64,000 nucleotides of DNA from an uncultured Lachnospiraceae bacterium (GTDB taxonomy: Bacteria; Bacillota; Clostridia; Lachnospirales; Lachnospiraceae), in the NCBI GenBank assembly GCA_900542015.1, contig UQLY01000001.1, forward strand, positions 62,001 through 126,000, read 5' to 3'. Positions 33,780 through 41,049 of the stretch are shown one piece after another (positions within the stretch are counted from its first letter, which is position 1; each line of letters begins with the position of its first letter). Below the pieces are notes generated by a model that made no database searches, was not told where the DNA came from, and saw only the letters and a list, made by a program, of their open reading frames with translations. A program made the translations under genes and the position numbers.

Positions 33780-35300
33780 TCATTCCTCCGGCGTTACTTC
33801 CGCGGCTAATGCTTCCGCGTTTGCCGGCGGGTCCTGCCGTCCCGCCATAACGTCGGCAATGATGTCTCTTTCGTCCATGGGATATTTTTTGCCCTCGATT
33901 TCCTGATAATCCTCATGTCCCTTTCCGGCGAGCACAATGACGTCTCCCGGCTTCGCATAGCGGATGACATAGGCAATCGCTTCCCGCCTGTCGATAATTT
34001 CAATATATTTTCCGTCGGTCCTGCCGATCCCGATCTTAATATCTCCGATAATGTCCTCCGGCTTCTCGAATCTGGGATTATCCGAGGTAATCACGGTCAG
34101 ATCGGCAAGCCTTCCGCTGACCTCTCCCATCTCGTATCTGCGAAGCTTGGAACGGTTTCCTCCGCAGCCGAACATGCAGACAAGGCGTTTGGGTTCATAT
34201 TCCTTTAAGGTCGTCAGCAGGCTCTCAAGCGCCATTGCGTTGTGTGCATAATCGATCATCAGCGTAAAGTCCTTAGAAATCCTGATCAGCTCAATCCTTC
34301 CCTTGACGCTTGCTTCCTTTAACGCTTCCTGCATCACGGAAACCGGAATGTCAAAATGGCGGCAGATCGCAATCGCCGTCAGAGCGTTATATACGCTGAA
34401 CCGCCCCGGGGAATGAAACTGCACTTCAAAGTCCAAAAGTCCCTTTACTTTAAAATCCACACCCAAAAAGCCTTCGCCCTTTAACAGCTTCACATCATCC
34501 GCATACAAATCCGCCTCATGGGAAAAGCCATAGGTTTCCAGCTCACAGGTGTGCCCCTCCAAAACCTTTTCCCAATGGGCGTCGTCTATGTTGACAATGC
34601 CTTTTTTGCACTGTTTGAACAAAAGCCCTTTACAATACATATAATCTTCAAAATCTTTATGCTCGTTAGGTCCGATATGATCCGGTTCGATATTCGTAAA
34701 AATCCCCAGTTCAAACGTAAAGCCCTGGGTGCGGTGCTGCATCAGCCCCTGGGAGGACACCTCCATCACCGCCAGATCGCATCCCGCGTCCAGCATTTCC
34801 CTGAAATATTTCTGTAAAATATAAGATTCCGGAGTCGTATTGTCAGCAGGAATCCTTCGATCTCCGATGACCGCCTCAATGGTGCCTACTAACCCCACCT
34901 TATGTCCGGCATGTTCCAGAATGGATTTGACAAGATAAGTCGTCGTCGTCTTTCCTTTTGTTCCCGTCACACCGATGACTTTCAGCTGATCCGCGGGATT
35001 GCCGAAATACGCTGCGCTGATAAACGCCATGGCGTATCTGGTATCCTCCACCAGGATCACGGTCACGTCCGCATCCTCCGGCAGTTCCACCTCGTGGCTT
35101 ACCACCAGCACAGCCGCGCCGTTTGCTGCGACCTCCGCCGCTTTATCATGAGCGTCAAACTTAGCTCCCACAATACAGATAAACATACAGTCCTTTTCTA
35201 CGTTGTCGGAATTATAAACAACCGACGAAACCTGTCTGTCCGTATTTCCTTTCAAAACCTTGTATTCGATATTTTTCAGTAAGCTTTTGCAATCCGTCAT
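33780..35300 (-). CDS. murE: UDP-N-acetylmuramoyl-tripeptide synthetase MurE (meso-DAP type)
   Basis: Adds the third amino acid to UDP-MurNAc-L-Ala-D-Glu. Mur ligase features: VIGVTGTKGKTTTTYLV (ATP loop), NIEPDHIGPNEHKDFEDY, DYAHNAMALESLL, and DNPRFE, whose DNPR signature marks meso-diaminopimelate as substrate. The open frame starts with TTG at 35342 without a ribosome binding site; ATG at 35300 (MTDCKSLL, 506 residues) matches the family better. First gene of the murE-rpe operon, away from the main wall cluster. Confidence 0.93.
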   Translation of the reverse strand: MTDCKSLLKNIEYKVLKGNTDRQVSSVVYNSDNVEKDCMFICIVGAKFDAHDKAAEVAANGAAVLVVSHEVELPEDADVTVILVEDTRYAMAFISAAYFGNPADQLKVIGVTGTKGKTTTTYLVKSILEHAGHKVGLVGTIEAVIGDRRIPADNTTPESYILQKYFREMLDAGCDLAVMEVSSQGLMQHRTQGFTFELGIFTNIEPDHIGPNEHKDFEDYMYCKGLLFKQCKKGIVNIDDAHWEKVLEGHTCELETYGFSHEADLYADDVKLLKGEGFLGVDFKVKGLLDFEVQFHSPGRFSVYNALTAIAICRHFDIPVSVMQEALKEASVKGRIELIRISKDFTLMIDYAHNAMALESLLTTLKEYEPKRLVCMFGCGGNRSKLRRYEMGEVSGRLADLTVITSDNPRFEKPEDIIGDIKIGIGRTDGKYIEIIDRREAIAYVIRYAKPGDVIVLAGKGHEDYQEIEGKKYPMDERDIIADVMAGRQDPPANAEALAAEVTPEE

Positions 35301-35357
35301 ATTACCACACTTTCCGCTCTTTTTTTCGTGCAAACAGAGCAAAACCTAATCTATTAT

Positions 35358-35386
35358 AGGATAGCACATATAGTGTGTTTTTTCAA
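35358..35386 (-). promoter_or_regulatory. Probable promoter of the murE operon
   Basis: TTGAAA (35381-35386), 17 bp, TATCCT (35358-35363) on minus. A TATAAT-like hexamer overlaps just downstream and would give 22-bp spacing. Confidence 0.45.
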
Positions 35387-35473
35387 TCGGTGTACAAGAT
35401 ATATCTCGGTAAACTGTCTCAATAAGCGGTCCTGCATAAGTTCGCCTGTATACAAAAAAACTGCAGCATTGTT

Positions 35474-35599
35474 ATATTTTGTATCTGTCACGGAAACACG
35501 CTTTCGCTCTATAAAAACGCAGCGGTACGTAAATCCGCAAAATACGCGGATTAAGTACCGGCGTTTTTATAAAGGTTTCCTTTGACAGATACAAAATAT
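35474..35599. mobile_element. MITE-like hairpin element, copy A, with 17-bp outer inverted repeats
   Basis: The core 35488-35583 forms one long hairpin: GGAAAC/GTTTCC ends, CTATAAAAACGC/GCGTTTTTATAAAG, CGGTAC/GTACCG and AATCCGC/GCGGATT around an AAAATAC loop. It is repeated almost identically (3 differences) at 40755-40850. Copy A alone is bounded by a perfect 17-bp inverted repeat (35474-35490 and 35583-35599). No coding capacity. It lies in decayed DNA next to gene remnants. Confidence 0.75.
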
Positions 35600-35655
35600 A
35601 TCCACACGACAGTTACTTATAAAGCAGCGGCTTTATCGCTGTGTACTATGCTATT

Positions 35656-35781
35656 TCAAAACATTTTTCCCGCAAATAAAGTGCCCGCTTTGTTGCCTTT
35701 CACGATTTCGTACAAAGCTTCCGGCGCTCTTCCATTGGTAATTATGGTGTCTATCCCCTGTGCAGCCGCTAACGCGGCGGC
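35656..35781 (-). pseudogene. Fragment of glutamate 5-kinase (proB)
   Basis: The minus frame contains GIDTIITNGRAPEALYEIV followed by GNKAGTLFAGK, which matches the end of the ProB amino-acid kinase domain. Neither the N-terminal kinase core nor a PUA domain is present: the match begins at the junction near 35783 and stops at 35656. It is a remnant of about 40 codons. Upstream sequence in this frame is antisense to the LysR fragment and unrelated. Confidence 0.72.
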
Positions 35782-35785
35782 TCTG

Positions 35786-35935
35786 TGGGAGGAGCCGTTT
35801 ATACTTTTGGAAAAAGGTGCAAAAACGGAAGTGATGGAAATCGGTCTTGGTATCAGCATTTTGCCGGAATTGATTTTAAAGCGCGTTCCATACCGGATTG
35901 TGGCAAAAGAATCGAACATACCCGCATATCGGAAA
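35786..35935 (+). pseudogene. Fragment of a LysR-family regulator, internally deleted
   Basis: Plus-frame codons give WEEPFILLEKGAKTEVMEI joined directly to GLGISILPELILKRVPYRI and IPAYRK. Both are recognisable parts of the LysR effector domain, but the roughly 25-30 residues normally between them are missing, as is the whole N-terminal HTH half. It abuts the proB fragment head to head within about 5 bp. Not similar in detail to the intact LysR at 39630. Confidence 0.7.
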
Positions 35936-36040
35936 ACTATGCCCTCCAAAAACTACAAAAACAGAAAATAAAAAACCCGAGACCGAAAAACAGGAAGCCA
36001 AAATGGGCTGCCGCTTCGATTCTTTTATTTCTTATACTGG

Positions 36041-36880
36041 TTATTTCTCATACTCCGGCTGCCATGCCGCGAATCCGGCAAGCGCTTCATCCGTACGGTT
36101 GTAATAGCGGACGCCCTTATTTAATTTTGCGATTTCCGCCATTTCTTCATCCGTCAACTGAAAATCAAGGATATTGAGATTATCCCGGATATGGTCCACG
36201 TTTTTGCTGCCCGGAATGACCACAAATCCCATCTGGGTATGCCAACGCAGGATAATCTGCGCCGGGGATTTGCCATACTTTTTGCCCAGTTTTGCAAAAA
36301 CCGGCTCTTCTATAAGCGCCTTGTCTCCGTGTCCCAACGGATACCATGCCATCAGCCTGATTCCGTACTGATCAAGTTTTTTACGAAGCTCATCCTGTGT
36401 AAAATAAGGATGCGCCTCCACCTGGATAAACTGGGGAGCGATCTCCCATTTCGCCTCCAGTTCCTCAAGATACCTGCCTTCAAAGTTGGAGATACCGATC
36501 GCTTTTGCCTTACCGTCGCGATACGCCTTTTCCAGTTGTCTGTAACCCGCAAGCCAGTTTCCGGCAGGCTGGTGAATGTAAAGAAGGTCCACATAATCTA
36601 CGCCGAGACGCTCCAAAGTCTCATCCACCGCATTTTCGTTCTCATATTCGCTCGCCCAGAGCTTGGTGGAAAGAAAGACCTTTTCTCTGGGAACGCCGCT
36701 TTCCTTCATACCGCGCCCGACAGCTCTTTCATTGACATAAGCGTTAGCGGTATCGATACACTCATACCCCATCTTGAGCGCCTCTCTGACGCTGTTTTCC
36801 GCATCCGCCGGGGAAATCATAAAGGTGCCGATCCCGATTACCGGGCATTGATTGCCGTTGTTCATTGTTACATATTCCAT
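36041..36880 (-). CDS. Aldo/keto reductase
   Basis: NADPH-dependent oxidoreductase of the AKR5-like group (2,5-diketo-gluconate reductase type). The 279 residues give a TIM barrel with GIGTFMISPADAE, catalytic Asp/Tyr region ECIDTANAYVNERAVGRG, Lys in FLSTKLW, YVDLLYIHQP (His), and the NADP loop VIPGSKNVDHIRDNL. Frame opens with ATG 36889, but AGGAGG abuts it; ATG 36880, 9 nt away, is the better start. Downstream of the TetR gene by 28 bp, so probably its target. Natural substrate unknown. Confidence 0.9.
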   Translation of the reverse strand: MEYVTMNNGNQCPVIGIGTFMISPADAENSVREALKMGYECIDTANAYVNERAVGRGMKESGVPREKVFLSTKLWASEYENENAVDETLERLGVDYVDLLYIHQPAGNWLAGYRQLEKAYRDGKAKAIGISNFEGRYLEELEAKWEIAPQFIQVEAHPYFTQDELRKKLDQYGIRLMAWYPLGHGDKALIEEPVFAKLGKKYGKSPAQIILRWHTQMGFVVIPGSKNVDHIRDNLNILDFQLTDEEMAEIAKLNKGVRYYNRTDEALAGFAAWQPEYEK

Positions 36881-36908
36881 TTTAAACATCCTCCTTTGGT
36901 TGATTTAT

Positions 36909-37526
36909 TTATTGTCTGTAAGCTGCAAGCGCCGCTTTTATCACGGTGTCGCATAAAACATCCGTCTTTTCGGAGCCCATGACCTCACTGTCCGTCATGC
37001 ACCAGGCAACCATCAGCCCGTAAAGCTGTGCATTGATCAACAACGCAAGATCATCAACGGGCAGATCGTCCCTCAGCTCGCCGCGTTTTACCGCCTCCTC
37101 CAAAACGGACTGCATTGCGCGGTAGTCATATTTGTATTTTGTCATTTTTTCGCCGTCAAACAGCATATCTGCGGGAGAAAGATTGTTTCTAACCCACTGT
37201 CTGCATATTTCAATTCCTGTTTTTTCAATATCTCCCAGGAAATTGCGGCAGTAATACCGCAGCCGCTCCAAAATATCTTTATCCTGCATCCCGTTCACGA
37301 TTTCCGCAAGCCGGTAAAAGTCCGTCCGGTTCAGTTCCTCAACCACGTCTTCCTTCTTTTTGAAATAGGTATAAAACGAACCTGTGGACACGCCGGCTTC
37401 CTTGACGATGTCGTCTATGGACGTAGCGTCAAACCCCTTTTTGGCAATCAGCACCTTTGCCGCTTCAATGATTTTATTTCTTGTTTCCACGGCGCGGATC
37501 TGCCTGTTTGTCATTTTTTTCTCCAC
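36909..37526 (-). CDS. TetR/AcrR-family transcriptional regulator
   Basis: 205 residues with an N-terminal TetR HTH: KIIEAAKVLIAKKGFDATSIDDIVKEAGVS then TGSFYTYFKKKEDVV. The C-terminal domain is all-helical with no recognised ligand class. GGAGGTGAGG lies 7 nt before the GTG start. Two inverted repeats overlap its promoter, suggesting autoregulation; the AKR gene follows in the same direction. Confidence 0.9.
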   Translation of the reverse strand: MEKKMTNRQIRAVETRNKIIEAAKVLIAKKGFDATSIDDIVKEAGVSTGSFYTYFKKKEDVVEELNRTDFYRLAEIVNGMQDKDILERLRYYCRNFLGDIEKTGIEICRQWVRNNLSPADMLFDGEKMTKYKYDYRAMQSVLEEAVKRGELRDDLPVDDLALLINAQLYGLMVAWCMTDSEVMGSEKTDVLCDTVIKAALAAYRQ

Positions 37527-37557
37527 TTCCTCACCTCCGTTTCTCCGCTATGGTTCT

Positions 37558-37586
37558 ACCATACCATAAAAACGAATGTAATTCAA
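37558..37586 (-). promoter_or_regulatory. Promoter of the TetR-AKR operon
   Basis: TTGAAT (37581-37586), 17 bp, TATGGT (37558-37563) on minus. Confidence 0.55.
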
Positions 37587-37598
37587 TGAATTAAATTC
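37574..37598. promoter_or_regulatory. Two tandem palindromic sites, probable TetR operator
   Basis: GAATGTAATTC (37574-37584) and GAATTAAATTC (37588-37598) are near-palindromes 14 bp apart and overlap the -35 element. Confidence 0.5.
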
Positions 37599-37620
37599 AA
37601 TTTTATAATTTTTTAGTATC

Positions 37621-38157
37621 TTATACCTGTTTTCCCATTTCATACGCCTGGTTATACGCCGGAGTGTCCTTGACCTCTCCCGCCTGCCATGCGTCAACGC
37701 CGTAAATGATTCCGGCTTCCTTCGCCCCTTCCAGGCAGTCTTCGGTAAAGCCGCGAAGCGCCTCCAGGATCCGCTCCAGATTATCCTTTTCCGTATCCGC
37801 CGCCGTCATAATAAAATAAAAATCCTTATTCCGGATCTCCGTATATCTGGGCACGGTACGGTCGATAAAGGTTTTTAACTGTCCCGCCATGGAATAAAAG
37901 TAAACGGGCGTCGCCAGCACGATTGCATCCGCCTCTACCATTTTATCCAGGATTTCAGCCATATCGTCCTTTTGAACACATTGGTGCGTCGTATTGCACA
38001 CGCCGCAGCCGAGGCAGTACCCTATCTTTTGGGAAGCAAGGAACACCTTTTCCACCTGATGTCCGCTTTCCTTTGCGCCCTCTGCGAATCTGTCGCAGAG
38101 CAGATCGGAATTTCCGTGCTTTCTCGGACTTGCCGAAATGATCAGTACTTTTTTCAT
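37621..38157 (-). CDS. NAD(P)H-dependent FMN reductase / flavodoxin-family protein
   Basis: 178 residues, flavodoxin-like fold: phosphate-binding loop SASPRKHGNSDLLCDRF, then GCGVCNTTHQCVQKDDM (iron-sulfur-flavoprotein style Cys pattern) and LATPVYFYSMAGQLKTFIDR. Likely a small flavin reductase. Start overlaps the end of the decarboxylase-like gene as ATGA. Part of a redox cluster controlled, probably, by the LysR at 39630. Confidence 0.85.
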   Translation of the reverse strand: MKKVLIISASPRKHGNSDLLCDRFAEGAKESGHQVEKVFLASQKIGYCLGCGVCNTTHQCVQKDDMAEILDKMVEADAIVLATPVYFYSMAGQLKTFIDRTVPRYTEIRNKDFYFIMTAADTEKDNLERILEALRGFTEDCLEGAKEAGIIYGVDAWQAGEVKDTPAYNQAYEMGKQV

Positions 38158-38483
38158 CTAGGCTTCCTCCTGCCATACTTCTTTTGCCATGCGAAGCGCC
38201 GCCATGCCTTCGGCCATCCTGCGTAAAATGCGGCATGGGTCAGGATTTCAGCAATTTCTTCTTTGGTTACACCGTGATTCTTTGCATTTAACAAATGGTA
38301 TTTTAAAGAGCTGTCCAAAATTCCGCCCGCCATCAGCGCCGTTACCGTGACGATGCTTCTGTCTCTGGCGGATAATTTGTCCTCTCTCGACCAGACCTGA
38401 CCGAAAAGCACATCGTCATTAAGTTCTGCAAATTTGGGAGCAAATTCTCCCAGTTCGTCTCTTCCTGCCGTTACCTTTGCCAT
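38154..38483 (-). CDS. Carboxymuconolactone decarboxylase-family (AhpD-like) protein
   Basis: 109 residues, all-helical: DRSIVTVTALMAGG, LKYHLLNAKNHGVTKEEIAEILTHAAFYAGWPKA. It lacks the CxxC of AhpD peroxidase partners, so it belongs to the non-redox-Cys branch. AGAGGAA precedes the ATG. Typically found next to cupins, AKRs and flavodoxins, as here. Specific reaction unknown. Confidence 0.85.
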   Translation of the reverse strand: MAKVTAGRDELGEFAPKFAELNDDVLFGQVWSREDKLSARDRSIVTVTALMAGGILDSSLKYHLLNAKNHGVTKEEIAEILTHAAFYAGWPKAWRRFAWQKKYGRRKPR

Positions 38484-38539
38484 TTTGATTTCCTCTCTTT
38501 CCTGCTTTTCATTGCTATGACATTTTTCTCTCTTCCGTT

Positions 38540-38977
38540 TTACAGCTTCGCATATTCTTCATCGGATACCGGTTCGCACCACTCCGTTTTGCAGTTTTCG
38601 CCGGGCACTTCAATCGCCAGATGCTGGAACCACGCATCCGCCGCCGCGCCGTGCCAGTGCTTTACTCCTGCCGGAATATGAACCACGTCTCCAGCTGTCA
38701 GCTTCTTTGCCGGTTTTCCCCATTCCTGGTACCAGCCTTCGCCAGCCGTAACAAGCAACATCTGCCCGCCGCCTTTGTCCGCATGATGAATATGCCAGTG
38801 ATTGCGGCACCCGGGTTCAAAGGTCACATTGCCCACCGCTACCTGCTCCGTGGAGAGCATATTTAAAAAGCTTTGTCCCGTAAAATATTGCGCGAAGGCA
38901 TCGTTCGCCCCGCCTGTAGGAAATACGCTCATTTCCCTTCCGCTCGTTCCTTCTTTGCCGATTTCTTTTTCACTCAT
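38540..38977 (-). CDS. Cupin-domain protein
   Basis: 145 residues of single cupin fold: GNVTFEPGCRNHWHIHHADKG (His metal ligands) and GDVVHIPAGVKHWHGA. A longer frame reaches 39076, but AAGGAGG 7 nt before the ATG at 38977 fixes the start, which overlaps the end of the flavodoxin gene as ATGA. Metal-dependent enzyme or binding protein; substrate unknown. Confidence 0.88.
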   Translation of the reverse strand: MSEKEIGKEGTSGREMSVFPTGGANDAFAQYFTGQSFLNMLSTEQVAVGNVTFEPGCRNHWHIHHADKGGGQMLLVTAGEGWYQEWGKPAKKLTAGDVVHIPAGVKHWHGAAADAWFQHLAIEVPGENCKTEWCEPVSDEEYAKL

Positions 38978-39492
38978 GATAAATCCTCCTTCAACCATTT
39001 TTCTATTTCTTCCTTTGCCCGTCCGACGCTGCCGCCGCGAATCGCAAGCCCTCTTAAAACCTTCGCTTCCGGGCACAGTTTTTTGATATCCGCAACGCTG
39101 CTTCCCATGCCGCTTCCCTCGTGGGTGCAGAAGGGTTTAATTGTTTTTCCCTTCAGGTCAAAATGCTCCAAAAACGTAAAGACCGCCATGGGCATCGTAT
39201 TCCAATAATTGGGAAACCCAAGATAAATCACATCATAGTCCTTTAACGTCTCCGGATATGCCTTCAACTGCAGACGCGCGTCTTTTTGCTGATCGTTTTT
39301 CGCCTGTTCGATACATTCGTTGTAGTCCCCGGCATAAGGCTGCGCCTGTTCGATTTTAAACCAATCGGCGCCCGTCAGCTCCCTGATCATTTCCGCCGCA
39401 GTTTCCGTATTGCCCACTTTCAGCTTTTTGATCATACCGTTCACATAGTTTTCACCCGCTCTTGAATAAAATGCAATGAGATTTTTCGACAT
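38974..39492 (-). CDS. Flavodoxin
   Basis: 172 residues: LIAFYSRAGENYVNG (FMN phosphate loop), TETAAEMIRELTGADWFKIE, DVIYLGFPNYWNTMPMAVFTFLEHFDLKGKTI and FCTHEGSGMGSSVADI, the long-chain flavodoxin-like family often found with cupin/CMD genes. GGAGGG is 6 nt before the ATG at 39492 (an ATG at 39498 is too close). First gene of the redox operon, divergent from the LysR gene. Confidence 0.88.
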   Translation of the reverse strand: MSKNLIAFYSRAGENYVNGMIKKLKVGNTETAAEMIRELTGADWFKIEQAQPYAGDYNECIEQAKNDQQKDARLQLKAYPETLKDYDVIYLGFPNYWNTMPMAVFTFLEHFDLKGKTIKPFCTHEGSGMGSSVADIKKLCPEAKVLRGLAIRGGSVGRAKEEIEKWLKEDLS

Positions 39493-39552
39493 TTTCATCC
39501 CTCCGCTTCTCTCTGATCCCTTTTGCGTACTTATAATGTAACACGCGCCTCC

Positions 39553-39581
39553 TTGCTTTAGAATCTCCGATATGTTATGAT
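39553..39581 (+). promoter_or_regulatory. Probable promoter of the LysR gene
   Basis: TTGCTT (39553-39558), 17 bp, TATGAT (39576-39581). Confidence 0.5.
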
Positions 39582-39583
39582 TG

Positions 39584-39602
39584 TATCAACTTAAAGTTAA
39601 TA
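39584..39602. promoter_or_regulatory. Inverted repeat in the LysR/flavodoxin divergent region
   Basis: AACTT-A-AAGTT with extended AT symmetry and a T-N11-A layout, just downstream of the LysR -10. A plausible LysR-type binding site for autorepression and control of the divergent operon. Confidence 0.45.
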
Positions 39603-39629
39603 CCTTTTGACCGAAACGGAGGAAAAAAG

Positions 39630-40523
39630 ATGTATAATCCCAAACTTGATACCCTGATTGCCGCCGCCGACTGCGGCAGCCTGAATAAAGCTGCGGAAAA
39701 GCTCTATATTTCCCCTACTGCGGTTATGAAACAGATCAACAGTCTGGAAGACCATCTCGGCGTCAAGCTCATAGAACGGACCCGTACCGGCGTGCAGCTT
39801 ACCCCTGCCGGAAAAATTATTTACCGGGACGCCGGATTTATGATGGATTATTCCAAAAAATCCATTGCCGAAGCCCATGCGGCGGCGCATACTTACGATA
39901 CGACCTTCTGCGTGGGCACTTCCCTGTTGAACCCGGCAAAGCCCTTTATGGACCTGTGGTACCGGGTAAACAAGGATTTTCCCGATTACAAGCTGCACCT
40001 CGTCCCCTTTGAGGACGACCACAACGGTATTGTGTCGGAAATTGAAAAACTGGGAGAAAAATTTGATTTTCTGATCGGCGTCTGTGATTCCAAGGTCTGG
40101 CTCTCGCTCTGCCGGTTCCAGCCTCTGGGCAGATATAAAAAAATGATAGCCGTGCCCAGAGAACACCGCCTTGCAAACAAAGACCTGATTGAAATGGAAG
40201 ATTTATACGGCGAAACGCTGATGATGGTATGCCGCGGCGATTCCGGCGTCAATGATTTTATCCGCAACGATCTGGAAAAAAACCATCCTCAAATCCGGAT
40301 CGAGGATACTCCTCAGTTTTATGACATATCCGTGTTTAACCGCTGCGCGGAAACCGGTAAGGTACTGCTTACCATCGAATGCTGGTCAGAGGTTCATCCG
40401 GGGCTGATTTCCATCCCGGTAAACTGGGACTACAGTATTCCCTACGGTCTTCTGTACAGCCTCGATGCGCCGCAGGACGTTTTGCGGTTTGTGGACAAGG
40501 CGCGCCTTTTGTCATCAGTTTAA
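39630..40523 (+). CDS. LysR-family transcriptional regulator
   Basis: 297 residues. HTH: LDTLIAAADCGSLNKAAEKLYISPTAVMKQINSLEDHLGVKL with ERTRTGVQLTPAGKI; the rest is a periplasmic-binding-like effector domain. ACGGAGG precedes the ATG. Divergent from the flavodoxin-cupin-CMD-FMN reductase operon, which it probably regulates. Ends at an intrinsic terminator that is part of a repeated element. Confidence 0.92.
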   Translation: MYNPKLDTLIAAADCGSLNKAAEKLYISPTAVMKQINSLEDHLGVKLIERTRTGVQLTPAGKIIYRDAGFMMDYSKKSIAEAHAAAHTYDTTFCVGTSLLNPAKPFMDLWYRVNKDFPDYKLHLVPFEDDHNGIVSEIEKLGEKFDFLIGVCDSKVWLSLCRFQPLGRYKKMIAVPREHRLANKDLIEMEDLYGETLMMVCRGDSGVNDFIRNDLEKNHPQIRIEDTPQFYDISVFNRCAETGKVLLTIECWSEVHPGLISIPVNWDYSIPYGLLYSLDAPQDVLRFVDKARLLSSV

Positions 40524-40530
40524 GCAAACA

Positions 40531-40558
40531 AAAAACCCGGCGGGGAAGCCGGGTTTTT
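40531..40558 (+). terminator. Terminator of the LysR gene (in repeat copy 1)
   Basis: AAAAACCCGGC (40531-40541), loop GGGGAA, GCCGGGTTTTT (40548-40558). Symmetric, so it can work both ways. Confidence 0.85.
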
Positions 40559-40640
40559 CGTTTGAATTCTTATGAGGGGGGAGATAGTGAGTTGTGGTTC
40601 AACTATCTGATTATTATAATAACCATGAATTGTGTACAAA
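40531..40640. repeat. Terminator-linked repeat, copy 1
   Basis: Consists of the terminator hairpin, then a 49-bp block (40562-40610) that is identical in copy 2, then a TATAAT and a less conserved AT-rich tail. Inside the block AGATAGT and ACTATCT can pair. TTGTGG (40592-40597) and TATAAT (40615-40620) are 17 bp apart, a promoter-like arrangement pointing to plus. Family not recognised. Confidence 0.75.
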
Positions 40641-40754
40641 GTGTGATTAAATTATAAAAAAATCCAAAACTTCCTAAACGAAAGCTGAATTTTTGCTTTT
40701 AGAACAGTTTAACAAATAGCTGCGGCGCCGGGACAGTAATAACTAGGGCGGATA

Positions 40755-40850
40755 TCACGGAAACACGCTTTCGCTCTATAAGAACGCAGCGGTACATAAA
40801 TCCGCAGAATACGCGGATTAAGTACCGGCGTTTTTATAAAGGTTTCCTTT
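40755..40850. mobile_element. MITE-like hairpin element, copy B
   Basis: Same 96-bp hairpin as 35488-35583 with three substitutions and the same orientation, but without the outer 17-bp inverted repeats. It lies between the two copies of the terminator-linked repeat. Confidence 0.75.
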
Positions 40851-40860
40851 TTCTAAAACA

Positions 40861-40888
40861 AAAACCCCGGCGGGGAAGCCGGGGTTTC
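40861..40888 (-). terminator. Terminator of the recJ-pfkB transcript (in repeat copy 2)
   Basis: ACCCCGGC / GCCGGGGT stem with a 6-nt loop; on minus it is followed by TTTTTGTTTT. It is the first hairpin downstream of the kinase gene, about 160 bp after its stop. Confidence 0.7.
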
Positions 40889-40970
40889 TGTTTTGAATTC
40901 TTATGAGGGGGGAGATAGTGAGTTGTGGTTCAACTATCTGACTCTTATAATATCTGTAAATTGTGTCCAA
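40861..40970. repeat. Terminator-linked repeat, copy 2
   Basis: The 49-bp block recurs at 40893-40941 without change, 331 bp after copy 1, again after a GC-rich hairpin and again followed by TATAAT (40946-40951) 17 bp after TTGTGG. The tails are still similar (AATTGTGT and CAAA motifs in both). Confidence 0.75.
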
Positions 40971-41049
40971 AATATGTGCAAATCATAAAAAATTTGCAAA
41001 TTTTATAAACTAAAATAAAAATACCGGTAAAATAAAAATAGTCTTATCT

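Noticed and set aside
35582..35971. 129-codon plus open frame taken as a whole gene
   Set aside because: Only codons from about 35786 resemble LysR; the first part is antisense to the proB fragment. Treated as two remnants.
39597..40166. 189-codon minus-strand open frame opposite the LysR gene
   Set aside because: Complete shadow of a well-supported LysR gene on plus; no family match.
40572..40610. 12-codon frame (MRGEIVSCGSTI) within the 49-bp block, identical in both repeat copies
   Set aside because: The identity follows from the repeat itself; no ribosome binding site precedes the ATG, so there is no independent sign of translation.
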